The notes under the pieces: model-generated
Databases searched by the model: none
What the model was told of the DNA's origin: nothing
The model's input: the letters and a program-made list of their open reading frames with translations, nothing else
Position numbers and translations under genes: made by a program
NCBI GenBank assembly: GCA_910579015.1
Contig: CAJTRO010000050.1
Location: 4,429 to 25,647, forward strand
Direction of reading: 5' to 3'
DNA length: 21,219 nt
Origin: an uncultured Dorea sp.
GTDB lineage: Bacteria > Bacillota_A > Clostridia > Lachnospirales > Lachnospiraceae
Shown: positions 1-8,151 of the stretch, in pieces
Layout of the letters: each line of letters begins with the position of its first letter
Position numbering within the stretch: position 1 is the first letter of the stretch

Positions 1-1
1 C

Positions 2-3000
2 CTTGTGAAAAATCCGGATTTTGCAGATGAGGATCTGTCTGTTTGGAAAAAAGGCTCGGGCGGGGCGGCGATTACGTCAGAGACATCCGGTGAAGCTATA
101 CCAGACGGCATTGCCACGTATGGTGCAATTGGAAACAGGACAAGCAGCCAGGAGTGTTTTGCGCAGGATATGACAGGGATTTTGCAGTCAGGGAAAACCT
201 ATGAATATTCTTTTTGGGTGAAGCTTGACGGGGAAGACTACAGGGACGCGCCGGCAGACCAAAGAGAAATATCTTTTGCGCCATATGTATCTGTAGGCAG
301 TAACCAGACATATTGGGGTTCTTATTCTTCGGGGATTCTGGACGATAACTGTGTCAGACAGATTGAGGCCGGAGTGTGGACGAAGTTTAACGGAATCTTT
401 AAACCACAGTTTGAAGGAGAGGCAGAGGAGTTGGTGATACGTATCCTGGAACAGGGAACGAATTATGGAAGCGGCGACTGTGTAAAGGGCAGATACTATG
501 TAACAGGTGTTGAGATGCGGGAAAAGGTGGAAGAACAGAAGGATATAGAATCAAATATTCCTGATTTGAAATCCGTAGTGTCAAGTGCGGATGGATTGGG
601 AGCAGATGCTTATACAGGTACATGTATTGCCAATGGCCATTTATCTGACGGCACACTTATGAAACTGGTTGAAAAGCATTTCAATGCAGTGACTTTTGAA
701 AATGAACTGAAGATGGATGCTGTGTTCGGCTATCAGAATGACGCGCCTCCTGAGATGGAATCTGTTACCTGGACGCGCGCAGACGGAACAGTAATGAGCG
801 GATATCGGGTTCCGAAGATGGATTTTACACTTGCGGAGAAGATACTTGCTGTTATAAAGGACTGGAATGATAAGAATCCGGAGTCTGCAATTAAGATCAG
901 GGGCCATGTGCTTGTATGGCATTCCCAGGCGCCGGAGTGGTTTTTCCACGAAGACTGGAACAAGGATAAGCCGTATGCATCCAAAGAGGTTATGGATGCC
1001 CGCCAGGAATGGTACATACAGAGCGTGCTGAATCATTTCCTTGGCAAGGATAGTCCATATAAGGATATGTTTTATGGCTGGGACGTAGTGAACGAGGCGG
1101 TCAGCGACAGCACCGGCACCTACCGGAAAGAGGATGAGAAATCCAGCTGGTGGAAGGCTTATGGGGATCAGGACTTTATTATCAACGCCTTCCGTTACGC
1201 CAATCATTATGCGCCGAAAGGACTGGAACTCTATTACAATGATTATAATGAATGCTCAGGCAATAAGGTAGATGGTATCGCGAAGCTTCTTACAGAGGTC
1301 AAATCGCATGAGAAGGATGCCGATCTTCCGACCAGAATTACCGGTATGGGCATGCAGGCACACTATGATATGGCCGGACCTACGGCGAACCAGATTAAGA
1401 ATGCGGCCGTCACCTATGGAAAAATCGTGGGTAAGGTTCAGTTTACAGAACTGGATCTTAAGTCGAGCAATGAATATGATGGAACGGATGCAACACGGGC
1501 CGGTGAGTATACGAAGCAGGCATATCGTTATAAAGAGATCTACGATGTGCTGAAGGAAGTAGATGCCATGGAGGGTATCGACATCAATGGTATGACAGTA
1601 TGGGGTGTGATTGACAAATATTCCTGGCTTCAGGACAGCAACTCCGCGGGAGGAGGTTCGGATGGTTCCAAGAAACACGTGCCTCTTTTGTTCGATGATG
1701 ATTACAAAGCAAAACCCGCGTTTTACGCGTTTGCAGACGATACCAGGCTTGAGCCTTATATCAATAATGTTGTAGTTATGCAGGCTCTCGGGGGAGATGA
1801 TCCGTATGCAAAGAGTAAGACCTATCAGATAAGCGGTATAGACGATGTAGATGCTTCCTTCCAGATCGTATGGGAAGAAAATCAAATGAAGATAAAAGTA
1901 ACGGTTAAGGATGAAACAGAAGATGGAAGCGACGGCGTCGACCTGTATCTGGACTGGACGAATGGTTCTGACGGGACTGCAAAACCGGAGAAGATGACAA
2001 TCATGCGCAGTGACGCCCAGAAGACAGACGGAGGTTATATTGCCGAGTTCACGGTGGGCAGAGAACTAAAAGCAGCCGACAGGTTTGCGTTTGATGTGGT
2101 TGTTACGGATGGAGAGAAGAAGGCGGCGTTTAATGATAAGAAGATGTCACAGGAGGATAGCAGCCAGTATTTTGCAGTTGCCATGACAAAGCCTTATATG
2201 ACCGTAAGCAATGGCACGATCGCTATAGATGGAGAAGAAGATGCATTGTGGGGGAAGGTCGCCGCGGTACCTCTTACAATTGTCACGGGAGTTCCGGAAG
2301 CTTCGGCGGCAGGAAAGTTATTATGGGATAAGGATTATCTGTATCTGTGGATGGAAGTAAAGGATTCTTCTCTGGATAAGTCTTCCGAGGCAGCGCACGA
2401 GCAGGATTCTGTGGAGATATTTATAGACGAGAATAACCATAAGACAGACAGCTTTGAAGAGGATGACAAGCAGTATCGTATTAATTATGAGAATGAGCCG
2501 AGCTTTAACGGTCAAAAATGCATAGCAGATAACCTGATCTCACAGACAAGAAAGACAGAAGACGGATATATTGTGGAGGCTGCCTGCAAATGGACGGATA
2601 TAACGCCGGAGGCAGGAACAGAGATTGGTTTTGACATGCAGATTAATGACGGAAAAGGCGGAACACGTATCGGTACGGTAAGCTGGTATGATGAATCCGG
2701 ACAGGGGTGGTCCTCACCGGGAGTATTCGGCACGATTCTTTTGTCAGACAATAGCACGCAGAAACCGGACGACACGCAGAAGCCGGATGATACGCAGAAA
2801 CCGGATGATACGCAGAAACCGGACGGCACGCAGAAGCCGGATGATACGCAGAAACCGGGCGGTACGCAGAAGCCGGGCAGTACAGGGAAAGTAGAAGGAA
2901 ATACTTCACAGCCGGGGAACAGCTCCGCAGCGAAGACTCCAAGGACAGGAGATGAGAACAGACTGGGATTATGGATTGCATTGTCGGTCGTTTCCAGCGT

Positions 3001-3055
3001 TGCGGCGGGAACCGTGGTTTACCGTAGAAAAAGAAAGAAGAGATTAAAAGTATAA
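2..3055 (+). CDS. Multidomain GH10 endo-1,4-beta-xylanase, wall-anchored (5' partial)
   Basis: Endo-xylanase that cuts the xylan backbone outside the cell. The frame is open to the left edge and no signal peptide is visible, so the true start lies upstream. Residue numbers count from the GTG at position 5. Residues 1-175 resemble a CBM4/9 or CBM22-type beta-sandwich (opening NPDF, then SVW). Residues 185-580 are the GH10 barrel: HVLVWHSQ at 301-308, acid/base E364 in DVVNEA, nucleophile E482 in FTELD, then TVWGVIDKYSWL. Residues 590-725 look like a reduced CBM9-type domain and 730-915 like a fuller CBM9 (AIDG, LWDKDYLYLW, DSVEIFID). A TQKP-repeat linker (918-959), TPRTGD (978-983), a hydrophobic segment and a basic tail form a sortase-type anchor. 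The fold order is recognised from motifs; the CBM family assignments are less certain than GH10. Confidence 0.93.
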   Translation, partial: LVKNPDFADEDLSVWKKGSGGAAITSETSGEAIPDGIATYGAIGNRTSSQECFAQDMTGILQSGKTYEYSFWVKLDGEDYRDAPADQREISFAPYVSVGSNQTYWGSYSSGILDDNCVRQIEAGVWTKFNGIFKPQFEGEAEELVIRILEQGTNYGSGDCVKGRYYVTGVEMREKVEEQKDIESNIPDLKSVVSSADGLGADAYTGTCIANGHLSDGTLMKLVEKHFNAVTFENELKMDAVFGYQNDAPPEMESVTWTRADGTVMSGYRVPKMDFTLAEKILAVIKDWNDKNPESAIKIRGHVLVWHSQAPEWFFHEDWNKDKPYASKEVMDARQEWYIQSVLNHFLGKDSPYKDMFYGWDVVNEAVSDSTGTYRKEDEKSSWWKAYGDQDFIINAFRYANHYAPKGLELYYNDYNECSGNKVDGIAKLLTEVKSHEKDADLPTRITGMGMQAHYDMAGPTANQIKNAAVTYGKIVGKVQFTELDLKSSNEYDGTDATRAGEYTKQAYRYKEIYDVLKEVDAMEGIDINGMTVWGVIDKYSWLQDSNSAGGGSDGSKKHVPLLFDDDYKAKPAFYAFADDTRLEPYINNVVVMQALGGDDPYAKSKTYQISGIDDVDASFQIVWEENQMKIKVTVKDETEDGSDGVDLYLDWTNGSDGTAKPEKMTIMRSDAQKTDGGYIAEFTVGRELKAADRFAFDVVVTDGEKKAAFNDKKMSQEDSSQYFAVAMTKPYMTVSNGTIAIDGEEDALWGKVAAVPLTIVTGVPEASAAGKLLWDKDYLYLWMEVKDSSLDKSSEAAHEQDSVEIFIDENNHKTDSFEEDDKQYRINYENEPSFNGQKCIADNLISQTRKTEDGYIVEAACKWTDITPEAGTEIGFDMQINDGKGGTRIGTVSWYDESGQGWSSPGVFGTILLSDNSTQKPDDTQKPDDTQKPDDTQKPDGTQKPDDTQKPGGTQKPGSTGKVEGNTSQPGNSSAAKTPRTGDENRLGLWIALSVVSSVAAGTVVYRRKRKKRLKV
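2756..2881 (+). repeat. Seven tandem 18-bp units coding the TQKP linker
   Basis: Seven consecutive 18-base units, each coding TQKP plus two variable residues (DD, DG, GG or GS), start at ACG 2756 and end at 2881. Units differ only at a few positions (AAA/AAG for Lys, GAC/GAT/GGC), so they are recent copies of one another. They form a proline-rich, flexible wall-spanning linker between the CBM9 domain and the sortase motif. The number of units is likely to vary between strains. Confidence 0.95.
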
Positions 3056-3072
3056 CTATATAGCAGTACTAA

Positions 3073-3101
3073 TTGACAGGGCTGTTGGGAAATGCTGTAA
3101 A
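3073..3101 (+). promoter_or_regulatory. Candidate sigma-A promoter nested in the terminator
   Basis: A perfect -35 box TTGACA lies at 3073-3078. After a 17-base spacer comes TGTAAA at 3096-3101 (4 of 6), preceded by TGC at 3093-3095, an extended -10 signature. It would start transcripts near 3108, about 55 bases before the GH43 ATG. It overlaps the left arm and loop of the terminator at 3082-3127. This rests on box matching only. Confidence 0.4.
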
Positions 3102-3127
3102 TGCCGTTTTCCGACAGTTTTGTTTTT
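3082..3127 (+). terminator. Intrinsic terminator after the xylanase gene
   Basis: The arms CTGTTGGGAAA (3082-3092) and TTTTCCGACAG (3107-3117) pair over 11 positions, two of them G-U. The run TTTTGTTTTT follows at 3118-3127. It lies 27 bases after the xylanase stop, so it should end most of that transcript before the intracellular genes. Confidence 0.8.
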
Positions 3128-3162
3128 ACATAATCGTACCCAAAATCAGAAGGAGGCAGTCT

Positions 3163-4647
3163 ATGAATCCGATTATAGAATTTGATTGTCCTGATCCGGA
3201 TGTAATCCGTGTCGGGGATACTTATTATATGGTGGCAACAACGATGCATTTTATGCCGGGATGTGAGATCCTGCGGTCATTTGACCTGATACACTGGGAG
3301 CATGCGTGTTATATCTATGATACGCTGGACGGCACGCCCGGACAGAAACTTGAAGGGGATAAGAATATATATGGAAAAGGGATGTGGGCGGCTTCCATAC
3401 GTTACCATAATGGGACGTTCTATGTCTGCTTTGCGGCAAATGATACAGGAAGAACATACCTGTACACCGCAGTTGATATTCGCGGACCATGGGATAAGAA
3501 GATAATAGAGGGATTTTATCATGACTGCTCGTTGCTGTTTGACGATGATGGAAAAATATATATTGCCTATGGAAACGGTAATATCTGGCTGACAGAGCTT
3601 GATGCAGATCTGTCAGGTCCGTTAAAAGGCGGCCTGCACCGTATGATTGTAAGTGATGAAGGCAATACAGTCCTGGGCTATGAGGGCTCCCACATATACA
3701 AAATCCATGGCAGATATTATATTTTTCTGATTCATTCACGGAGGGACAGATGGATGAGGATACAGGCATGTTATACTGCGGAAACTCTGGAAGGAGAGTT
3801 TCACGGCAGAGATGTGTTAGAAGATGACAGGGGATATTGCGGCCAGGGGGTTGCGCAGGGGGGAATTGTAGATACCAGGGAAGGACTGTGGTATGCCGTA
3901 CTGTTTCAAGATTACGGCGCTGTAGGGAGAGTTCCAATCCTTGTTCCTGTCAGATGGGTGAAGAATTATCCGGTGTTCGGAGATTGCGGGAGAATCCCGG
4001 AGAATATTGAAACACAAAGTACAAGGCCGGGGTATATATATCAGCCGCTGGCCGGCAGTGATGATTTCATCTGCAGGCCGGATCAGAATGGGGAGTATCA
4101 CCTGAACAGCAGATGGCAGTTCAATCATGAACCTGATTGGAATTGCTGTAAAGTGGACGGAATCCTTGGTTCCTATACGCTGACGGCCTCAAAGATCTGC
4201 AACAGTCTCCTGCAGGCGAAGAATACGATTACCCAAAGGATGAGATTTCCTGCGTGTGCGGCGGAAGTAACGGTGGACGCGGCTGGGCTGTCAGAGGGAG
4301 ATTACGCAGGGATATGTGTACTTCAGGGGAATTATGGTATGATAGCCGTTACAAGGAAGCAGGGGAAGCTGTGGTTTTCTAGGTATAGTAACCACGATGA
4401 ACAGACTGCGGTATCTTCTGGAAGAACAACTGTGCGGTTCAGGGTAGAGGCAGAGTTCGAACATATGAAGGATGAGGCAAGATTTTTTTACTATGATGAA
4501 GACAGAGCCGTCTTTGTACAGATGGGAGAAACACATCGGTTATATTTTGATCTGGATCATTTTACAGGATGTCGTTTCGGGCTGTTCCTCTTTGCATCCA
4601 AACAGACTGGGGGAAGGGTATCATTCCGGGATTTTGTATATGAGTAG
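3163..4647 (+). CDS. GH43 glycoside hydrolase (xylosidase/arabinofuranosidase type)
   Basis: 494-residue five-bladed beta-propeller hydrolase of family 43, expected to release xylose or arabinose from imported oligosaccharides. The start at ATG 3163 is set by AGGAGG at 3151-3156, six bases upstream; the frame is open further left but runs through the terminator. The three GH43 acids are visible: base D11 in CPDPDV, pKa-modulating D121 in HDCSLLFDDDG, and acid E174 in GYEGSHIYK. Residues from about 320 onward form a C-terminal beta-sandwich of the GH43_C2/concanavalin-like kind. No signal peptide or membrane segment, so cytoplasmic. It differs clearly from the second GH43 enzyme at 6588-8147, which suggests a different linkage. 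Substrate and subfamily cannot be fixed from the sequence alone. Confidence 0.9.
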   Translation: MNPIIEFDCPDPDVIRVGDTYYMVATTMHFMPGCEILRSFDLIHWEHACYIYDTLDGTPGQKLEGDKNIYGKGMWAASIRYHNGTFYVCFAANDTGRTYLYTAVDIRGPWDKKIIEGFYHDCSLLFDDDGKIYIAYGNGNIWLTELDADLSGPLKGGLHRMIVSDEGNTVLGYEGSHIYKIHGRYYIFLIHSRRDRWMRIQACYTAETLEGEFHGRDVLEDDRGYCGQGVAQGGIVDTREGLWYAVLFQDYGAVGRVPILVPVRWVKNYPVFGDCGRIPENIETQSTRPGYIYQPLAGSDDFICRPDQNGEYHLNSRWQFNHEPDWNCCKVDGILGSYTLTASKICNSLLQAKNTITQRMRFPACAAEVTVDAAGLSEGDYAGICVLQGNYGMIAVTRKQGKLWFSRYSNHDEQTAVSSGRTTVRFRVEAEFEHMKDEARFFYYDEDRAVFVQMGETHRLYFDLDHFTGCRFGLFLFASKQTGGRVSFRDFVYE

Positions 4648-4759
4648 AGCGTGGTCAAAACCAGCAATATATAGAAAGCAGAGAGCAATAATTGAAAAGA
4701 ATACCTTGCCGTGATGGGATATTTTAGAGGAGAAGAATGGCAGAAGGGAGGATAGGGAT

Positions 4760-6466
4760 ATGAATGGACTGACAGCGCCGAGGGATCCTGAAAAAAGAAG
4801 AGATTCATTCTATATTATCCGGAATAAGGATATATTTGGAGCAAGGATGGAAGACGGCAGGGGAATTCAGTATCTGTATGAGGATAGCGGAAGGCTGGTG
4901 AACAGCGCCCGAATCACCGGGGGGATTACGGATGAAGAAGAACTCATGCTTTTAAGAAGTGTGGAGGGTTTTAAAAAGCTTGTACACAGCATAGGAGTCT
5001 CGGCGGAGACAGAAGATCCGGATGAGGATGTGCTGTTTCGGTTTCAAATGTACGGAAAAAAGGATATCTATGGCGGAGGTACGCAGTTAGAACTGGCTTT
5101 GAAGGGAAATGGCGTTGAAAAAAGAATATATCTGTCTGATATCGTGTGGCGGGAGGATGATTGCGTGCCGGGGCAGATTAAAGTGATTATGGAAAGAGCT
5201 ATGCAGCCGGCAAAGCTAAATGTAAGATTCTATCTGAATGATGGGTTTGAAGCACCGGAAATAACGGTCGAAGATGAGATAGACTGTAGTTCCGGGGAGT
5301 ATAGAAGCATGATAGCGGATTCGCTGACAGCATTAGGGGATACGGAGAGACTAAAAAGAGTCATTGCCGACGCCAGACGCGGCAGGGAAGTCACAATCGC
5401 GTATATAGGCGGCTCAGTCACACAAGGAGCAGGCGCGGCTCCGCTTCATACCAAATGTTATGCAGGGCAGTCATACAGGCTGTTTAAGGAAAGATATGGA
5501 AACGGGGATAACGTGCGTCTTATCAAAGCAGGCGTGGGGGGCACGCCTTCGGAACTCGGTATGATACGTTTTGAAAGAGATGTGTTAAGAGACGGTACAG
5601 AGAATCCGGATATGATCATTATCGAATTTGCAGTCAACGACGGAGGAGACGAGACACAGGGCGACTGTTACGAAAGCCTTATAAGGAAAGCGCTGAAGCT
5701 GCCGTGTAAGCCGGCTGTCATCCTGTTGTTCTCTGTGTTTGCTGATGATGAGAATCTGCAGGAGCGTATGATACCAATCGGCAGGCACTACAATCTGCCT
5801 ATGGTAAGTATAAAAGATGCAGTAACAAAGCAGTTTTACAAGAAGTCCAAAGAAGGGAGAGTTCTTACAAAGAATCAGTTTTTCTATGATATCTACCATC
5901 CGTCCAATGTAGGACATATGATCATGGCGGACTGCCTTGGATATCTGTGGGAACAGGCCGGTCTGCATCCAGGGACGGCAGAGGAGAAAGACCGTACAGA
6001 GAGATTGGCGCAGGCGCCGCCACTGATTGGGAATACGTTTGAACAGGTCAGGCTGCTGGATTGCAGAGACAGTTATGACAAGGCGGTGATAAATCCGGGA
6101 GGTTTTACCGGGACAGACCATATTCTGCAATGTGTAGAGATGGATGATAGTCTGGAACCGGCAGCACAATTCCCTTATAACTGGCATTATAATGGTGCGG
6201 ATACCAGAAAGACCTGTTTTGAGATGGAGATTACATGCCGCGCGTTGGTACTGATATTCAAGGATACAGGGGAAACAGATGCTTCCAGGGCAGAGATTTA
6301 TGTTGACGGAAGATATGTGAGAACAGCAGATCCGTTTGTCAATGGATGGGTACATTGCAATCCGATGATTATTCTAAATGAAAAGACGGGCGCAAGACAT
6401 ATGGTCCGGATAGAACCGGAGCGTGGAAAGAAGTGTACCATACTTGGATTTGGTTATGTTGAGTAG
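4760..6466 (+). CDS. SGNH/GDSL hydrolase, probable xylo-oligosaccharide esterase
   Basis: 568 residues; probably removes acetyl groups from xylo-oligosaccharides, inferred from the operon. The SGNH core spans about residues 208-395: block I GGSVTQG with nucleophile S219, block II glycine near G260 (GVGGTPSE), block III N293 in FAVND, and block V D377/H380 in DIYHPSN. The first about 200 residues match no domain I can name. Residues 410-568 look like a beta-rich C-terminal domain (IYVDGRYV, ending ILGFGYVE). No signal peptide is seen, so it should act in the cytoplasm. GGGAGG at 4746-4751 places the start at ATG 4760. It sits between two GH43 genes in the same direction, with gaps of about 110-120 bases. 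It could instead be another carbohydrate esterase; the deacetylase role is inference. Confidence 0.85.
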   Translation: MNGLTAPRDPEKRRDSFYIIRNKDIFGARMEDGRGIQYLYEDSGRLVNSARITGGITDEEELMLLRSVEGFKKLVHSIGVSAETEDPDEDVLFRFQMYGKKDIYGGGTQLELALKGNGVEKRIYLSDIVWREDDCVPGQIKVIMERAMQPAKLNVRFYLNDGFEAPEITVEDEIDCSSGEYRSMIADSLTALGDTERLKRVIADARRGREVTIAYIGGSVTQGAGAAPLHTKCYAGQSYRLFKERYGNGDNVRLIKAGVGGTPSELGMIRFERDVLRDGTENPDMIIIEFAVNDGGDETQGDCYESLIRKALKLPCKPAVILLFSVFADDENLQERMIPIGRHYNLPMVSIKDAVTKQFYKKSKEGRVLTKNQFFYDIYHPSNVGHMIMADCLGYLWEQAGLHPGTAEEKDRTERLAQAPPLIGNTFEQVRLLDCRDSYDKAVINPGGFTGTDHILQCVEMDDSLEPAAQFPYNWHYNGADTRKTCFEMEITCRALVLIFKDTGETDASRAEIYVDGRYVRTADPFVNGWVHCNPMIILNEKTGARHMVRIEPERGKKCTILGFGYVE

Positions 6467-6587
6467 AGAGCTGCTGCAGGTCAGAATACGGGCGCGGCAG
6501 TTTGAATCGTTGCCTTACAGGAATAAAAGCCAGGAAAACGAGCAGGAACGATAAACAGAAATAGAGAGAAAAATGGAGGAAAATACA

Positions 6588-8147
6588 ATGGTAACAGCAT
6601 TAAATCCAATATTATGCGGTTTTTATCCGGATCCGTCTGTCTGTAGGGCGGGAGAAGATTATTATATGGTGAATTCGAGTTTTTCATATTTTCCGGGCGT
6701 GCCGATATTCCATAGCAGGGATCTGGCGCACTGGGAGCAGACGGGCAATATCCTTGACAGAAAGGAGCAAGTCTGGCTTAAGGGAGGCGAGATATCAGAG
6801 GGGATATTCGCCCCGACAATCCGGCATCACAATGGTATATTCTATATGGTTACTACGAATATGACACGGGGCGGGAATTTTGTTGTAACAGCGCAGGATC
6901 CCGCCGGGCCCTGGTCAGATCCGTATTATCTTGGAGAAGAGGCGCAGGGGATTGATCCGAGCCTGTTTTTCGATACGGACGGCAAGTGCTATTATGTGGG
7001 AACAAGACCGAATTCACAGGGAATGCGTTATAATGGAGACTGGGAGATATGGGTACAAGAGCTGGATCTTGACGATATGAAACTAGTAGGCGGCAGCCAG
7101 GTCATATGGAAAGAGGCGCTGCACGGTGCGTTGTGGTCGGAAGGGCCGCATCTGTATAAAATAGACGGATATTACTATCTGATATACGCGGAAGGCGGCA
7201 CGGGGCCGGAACACAGTATCTGTGCGGCGAGGTGCAGGAATCTCTTCCAAATGTTCGAAGGGTGTCCGAGAAATCCGGTGTTTACTCACAGGGATCTTGG
7301 GCTTTCTTATCCGGTTGTTTATGCGGGACATGGGGATCTTGTGGATGATGGGGAAGGGAACTGGTATATCATTATGCTTGCCTCAAGAAGATGCAGGCAG
7401 CACAGCAGTATGGGAAGAGAATCGTTTCTTGCCAAGGTGACATGGGAGAATGGATGGCCGGTGATCAATGCCGGAACAGGCAGGCTTTGCGACAGAGTGG
7501 AACTCCCGTTTGAGGAGTATAGATTTGCAGATGAGATTAGCCATCACGATCATCTGCATTTCCATGAAGGAGAATTAGACGACAGGCTTCTGGGATTACA
7601 GACAAGGAATGAAGAGCAATATTCTCTTGGGGCAAGGCCGGGATTCCTGCGGTTATATGCAAGAGAAGAACGGATTATTGATAAAGTCAACGCATCTTAT
7701 CTGGGAATCCGGCAGAAGGACTATTGTTTTGAAGTAAGCGTGGGAGTAGAATTCGTGCCCAGGGAGCAGGAAAGTGCAGGACTGGTGTACTATCAGAACC
7801 ATGAGAATCATCTGCGAATGGAGATAACAGAGAAAAAAGGCAGAAGAATATTCTGTGTAACCGCCCATATACATGGAAGGGATCAGATTATATCTGAAAC
7901 GCCGATTGGCCAGGAGGGAATGGCAGAGATTATACTAAGAGCCAGGGAACAGACGGCGGCGGTGTGGGTAAAAGCAGGCGGACAGAAGACTCTGGCGGCA
8001 GAAGATATCAGCCTGCTGCCATATACGACGGAGGAAGCAGGAGGATTTGTAGGGTGTACGGTCGGGATGTATGCATCTGCAAACGGTAAAAGCAACGGCA
8101 ATTATGCAGACTTTGCGTGGCTGGCATACGATGCGCTGCAGGCATAG
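6588..8147 (+). CDS. GH43 beta-xylosidase/arabinofuranosidase with GH43_C2 domain
   Basis: 519-residue GH43 enzyme of the XynB type (opening NPILCGFYPDPSVC), the class that takes xylose off xylo-oligosaccharide ends, often with arabinofuranosidase side activity. Catalytic acids: base D15 in YPDPSV, D123 in GIDPSLFFD, and acid E185 in WSEGPHLYK. The propeller fills about residues 1-310. The rest (from about 330) is the beta-sandwich that closes the active site in this group (GLVYYQNHENH at about 405 is typical). I chose ATG 6588 because GGAGG (6575-6579) lies eight bases upstream; the in-frame ATG at 6573 would place this site inside the gene. No signal peptide. The gene ends four bases from the convergent AraC gene. 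The subfamily is probably GH43_12 or a close neighbour. Confidence 0.93.
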   Translation: MVTALNPILCGFYPDPSVCRAGEDYYMVNSSFSYFPGVPIFHSRDLAHWEQTGNILDRKEQVWLKGGEISEGIFAPTIRHHNGIFYMVTTNMTRGGNFVVTAQDPAGPWSDPYYLGEEAQGIDPSLFFDTDGKCYYVGTRPNSQGMRYNGDWEIWVQELDLDDMKLVGGSQVIWKEALHGALWSEGPHLYKIDGYYYLIYAEGGTGPEHSICAARCRNLFQMFEGCPRNPVFTHRDLGLSYPVVYAGHGDLVDDGEGNWYIIMLASRRCRQHSSMGRESFLAKVTWENGWPVINAGTGRLCDRVELPFEEYRFADEISHHDHLHFHEGELDDRLLGLQTRNEEQYSLGARPGFLRLYAREERIIDKVNASYLGIRQKDYCFEVSVGVEFVPREQESAGLVYYQNHENHLRMEITEKKGRRIFCVTAHIHGRDQIISETPIGQEGMAEIILRAREQTAAVWVKAGGQKTLAAEDISLLPYTTEEAGGFVGCTVGMYASANGKSNGNYADFAWLAYDALQA

Positions 8148-8151
8148 GAGA

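Noticed and set aside
3073..3162. Extended N-terminus of the first GH43 protein from the upstream open frame
   Set aside because: It would translate the terminator hairpin. AGGAGG and the conserved GH43 opening both place the start at 3163.
5585..6355. Long open frame on the minus strand opposite the esterase gene (similar ones at 641-1207, 1256-1885 and 3251-3937)
   Set aside because: Lies wholly inside a well-supported plus-strand gene, has no ribosome site or domain motif, and its composition follows from the opposite strand's codons.
6573..6587. Upstream in-frame ATG for the second GH43 gene
   Set aside because: The GGAGG site at 6575-6579 lies within this extension and is correctly spaced for ATG 6588.
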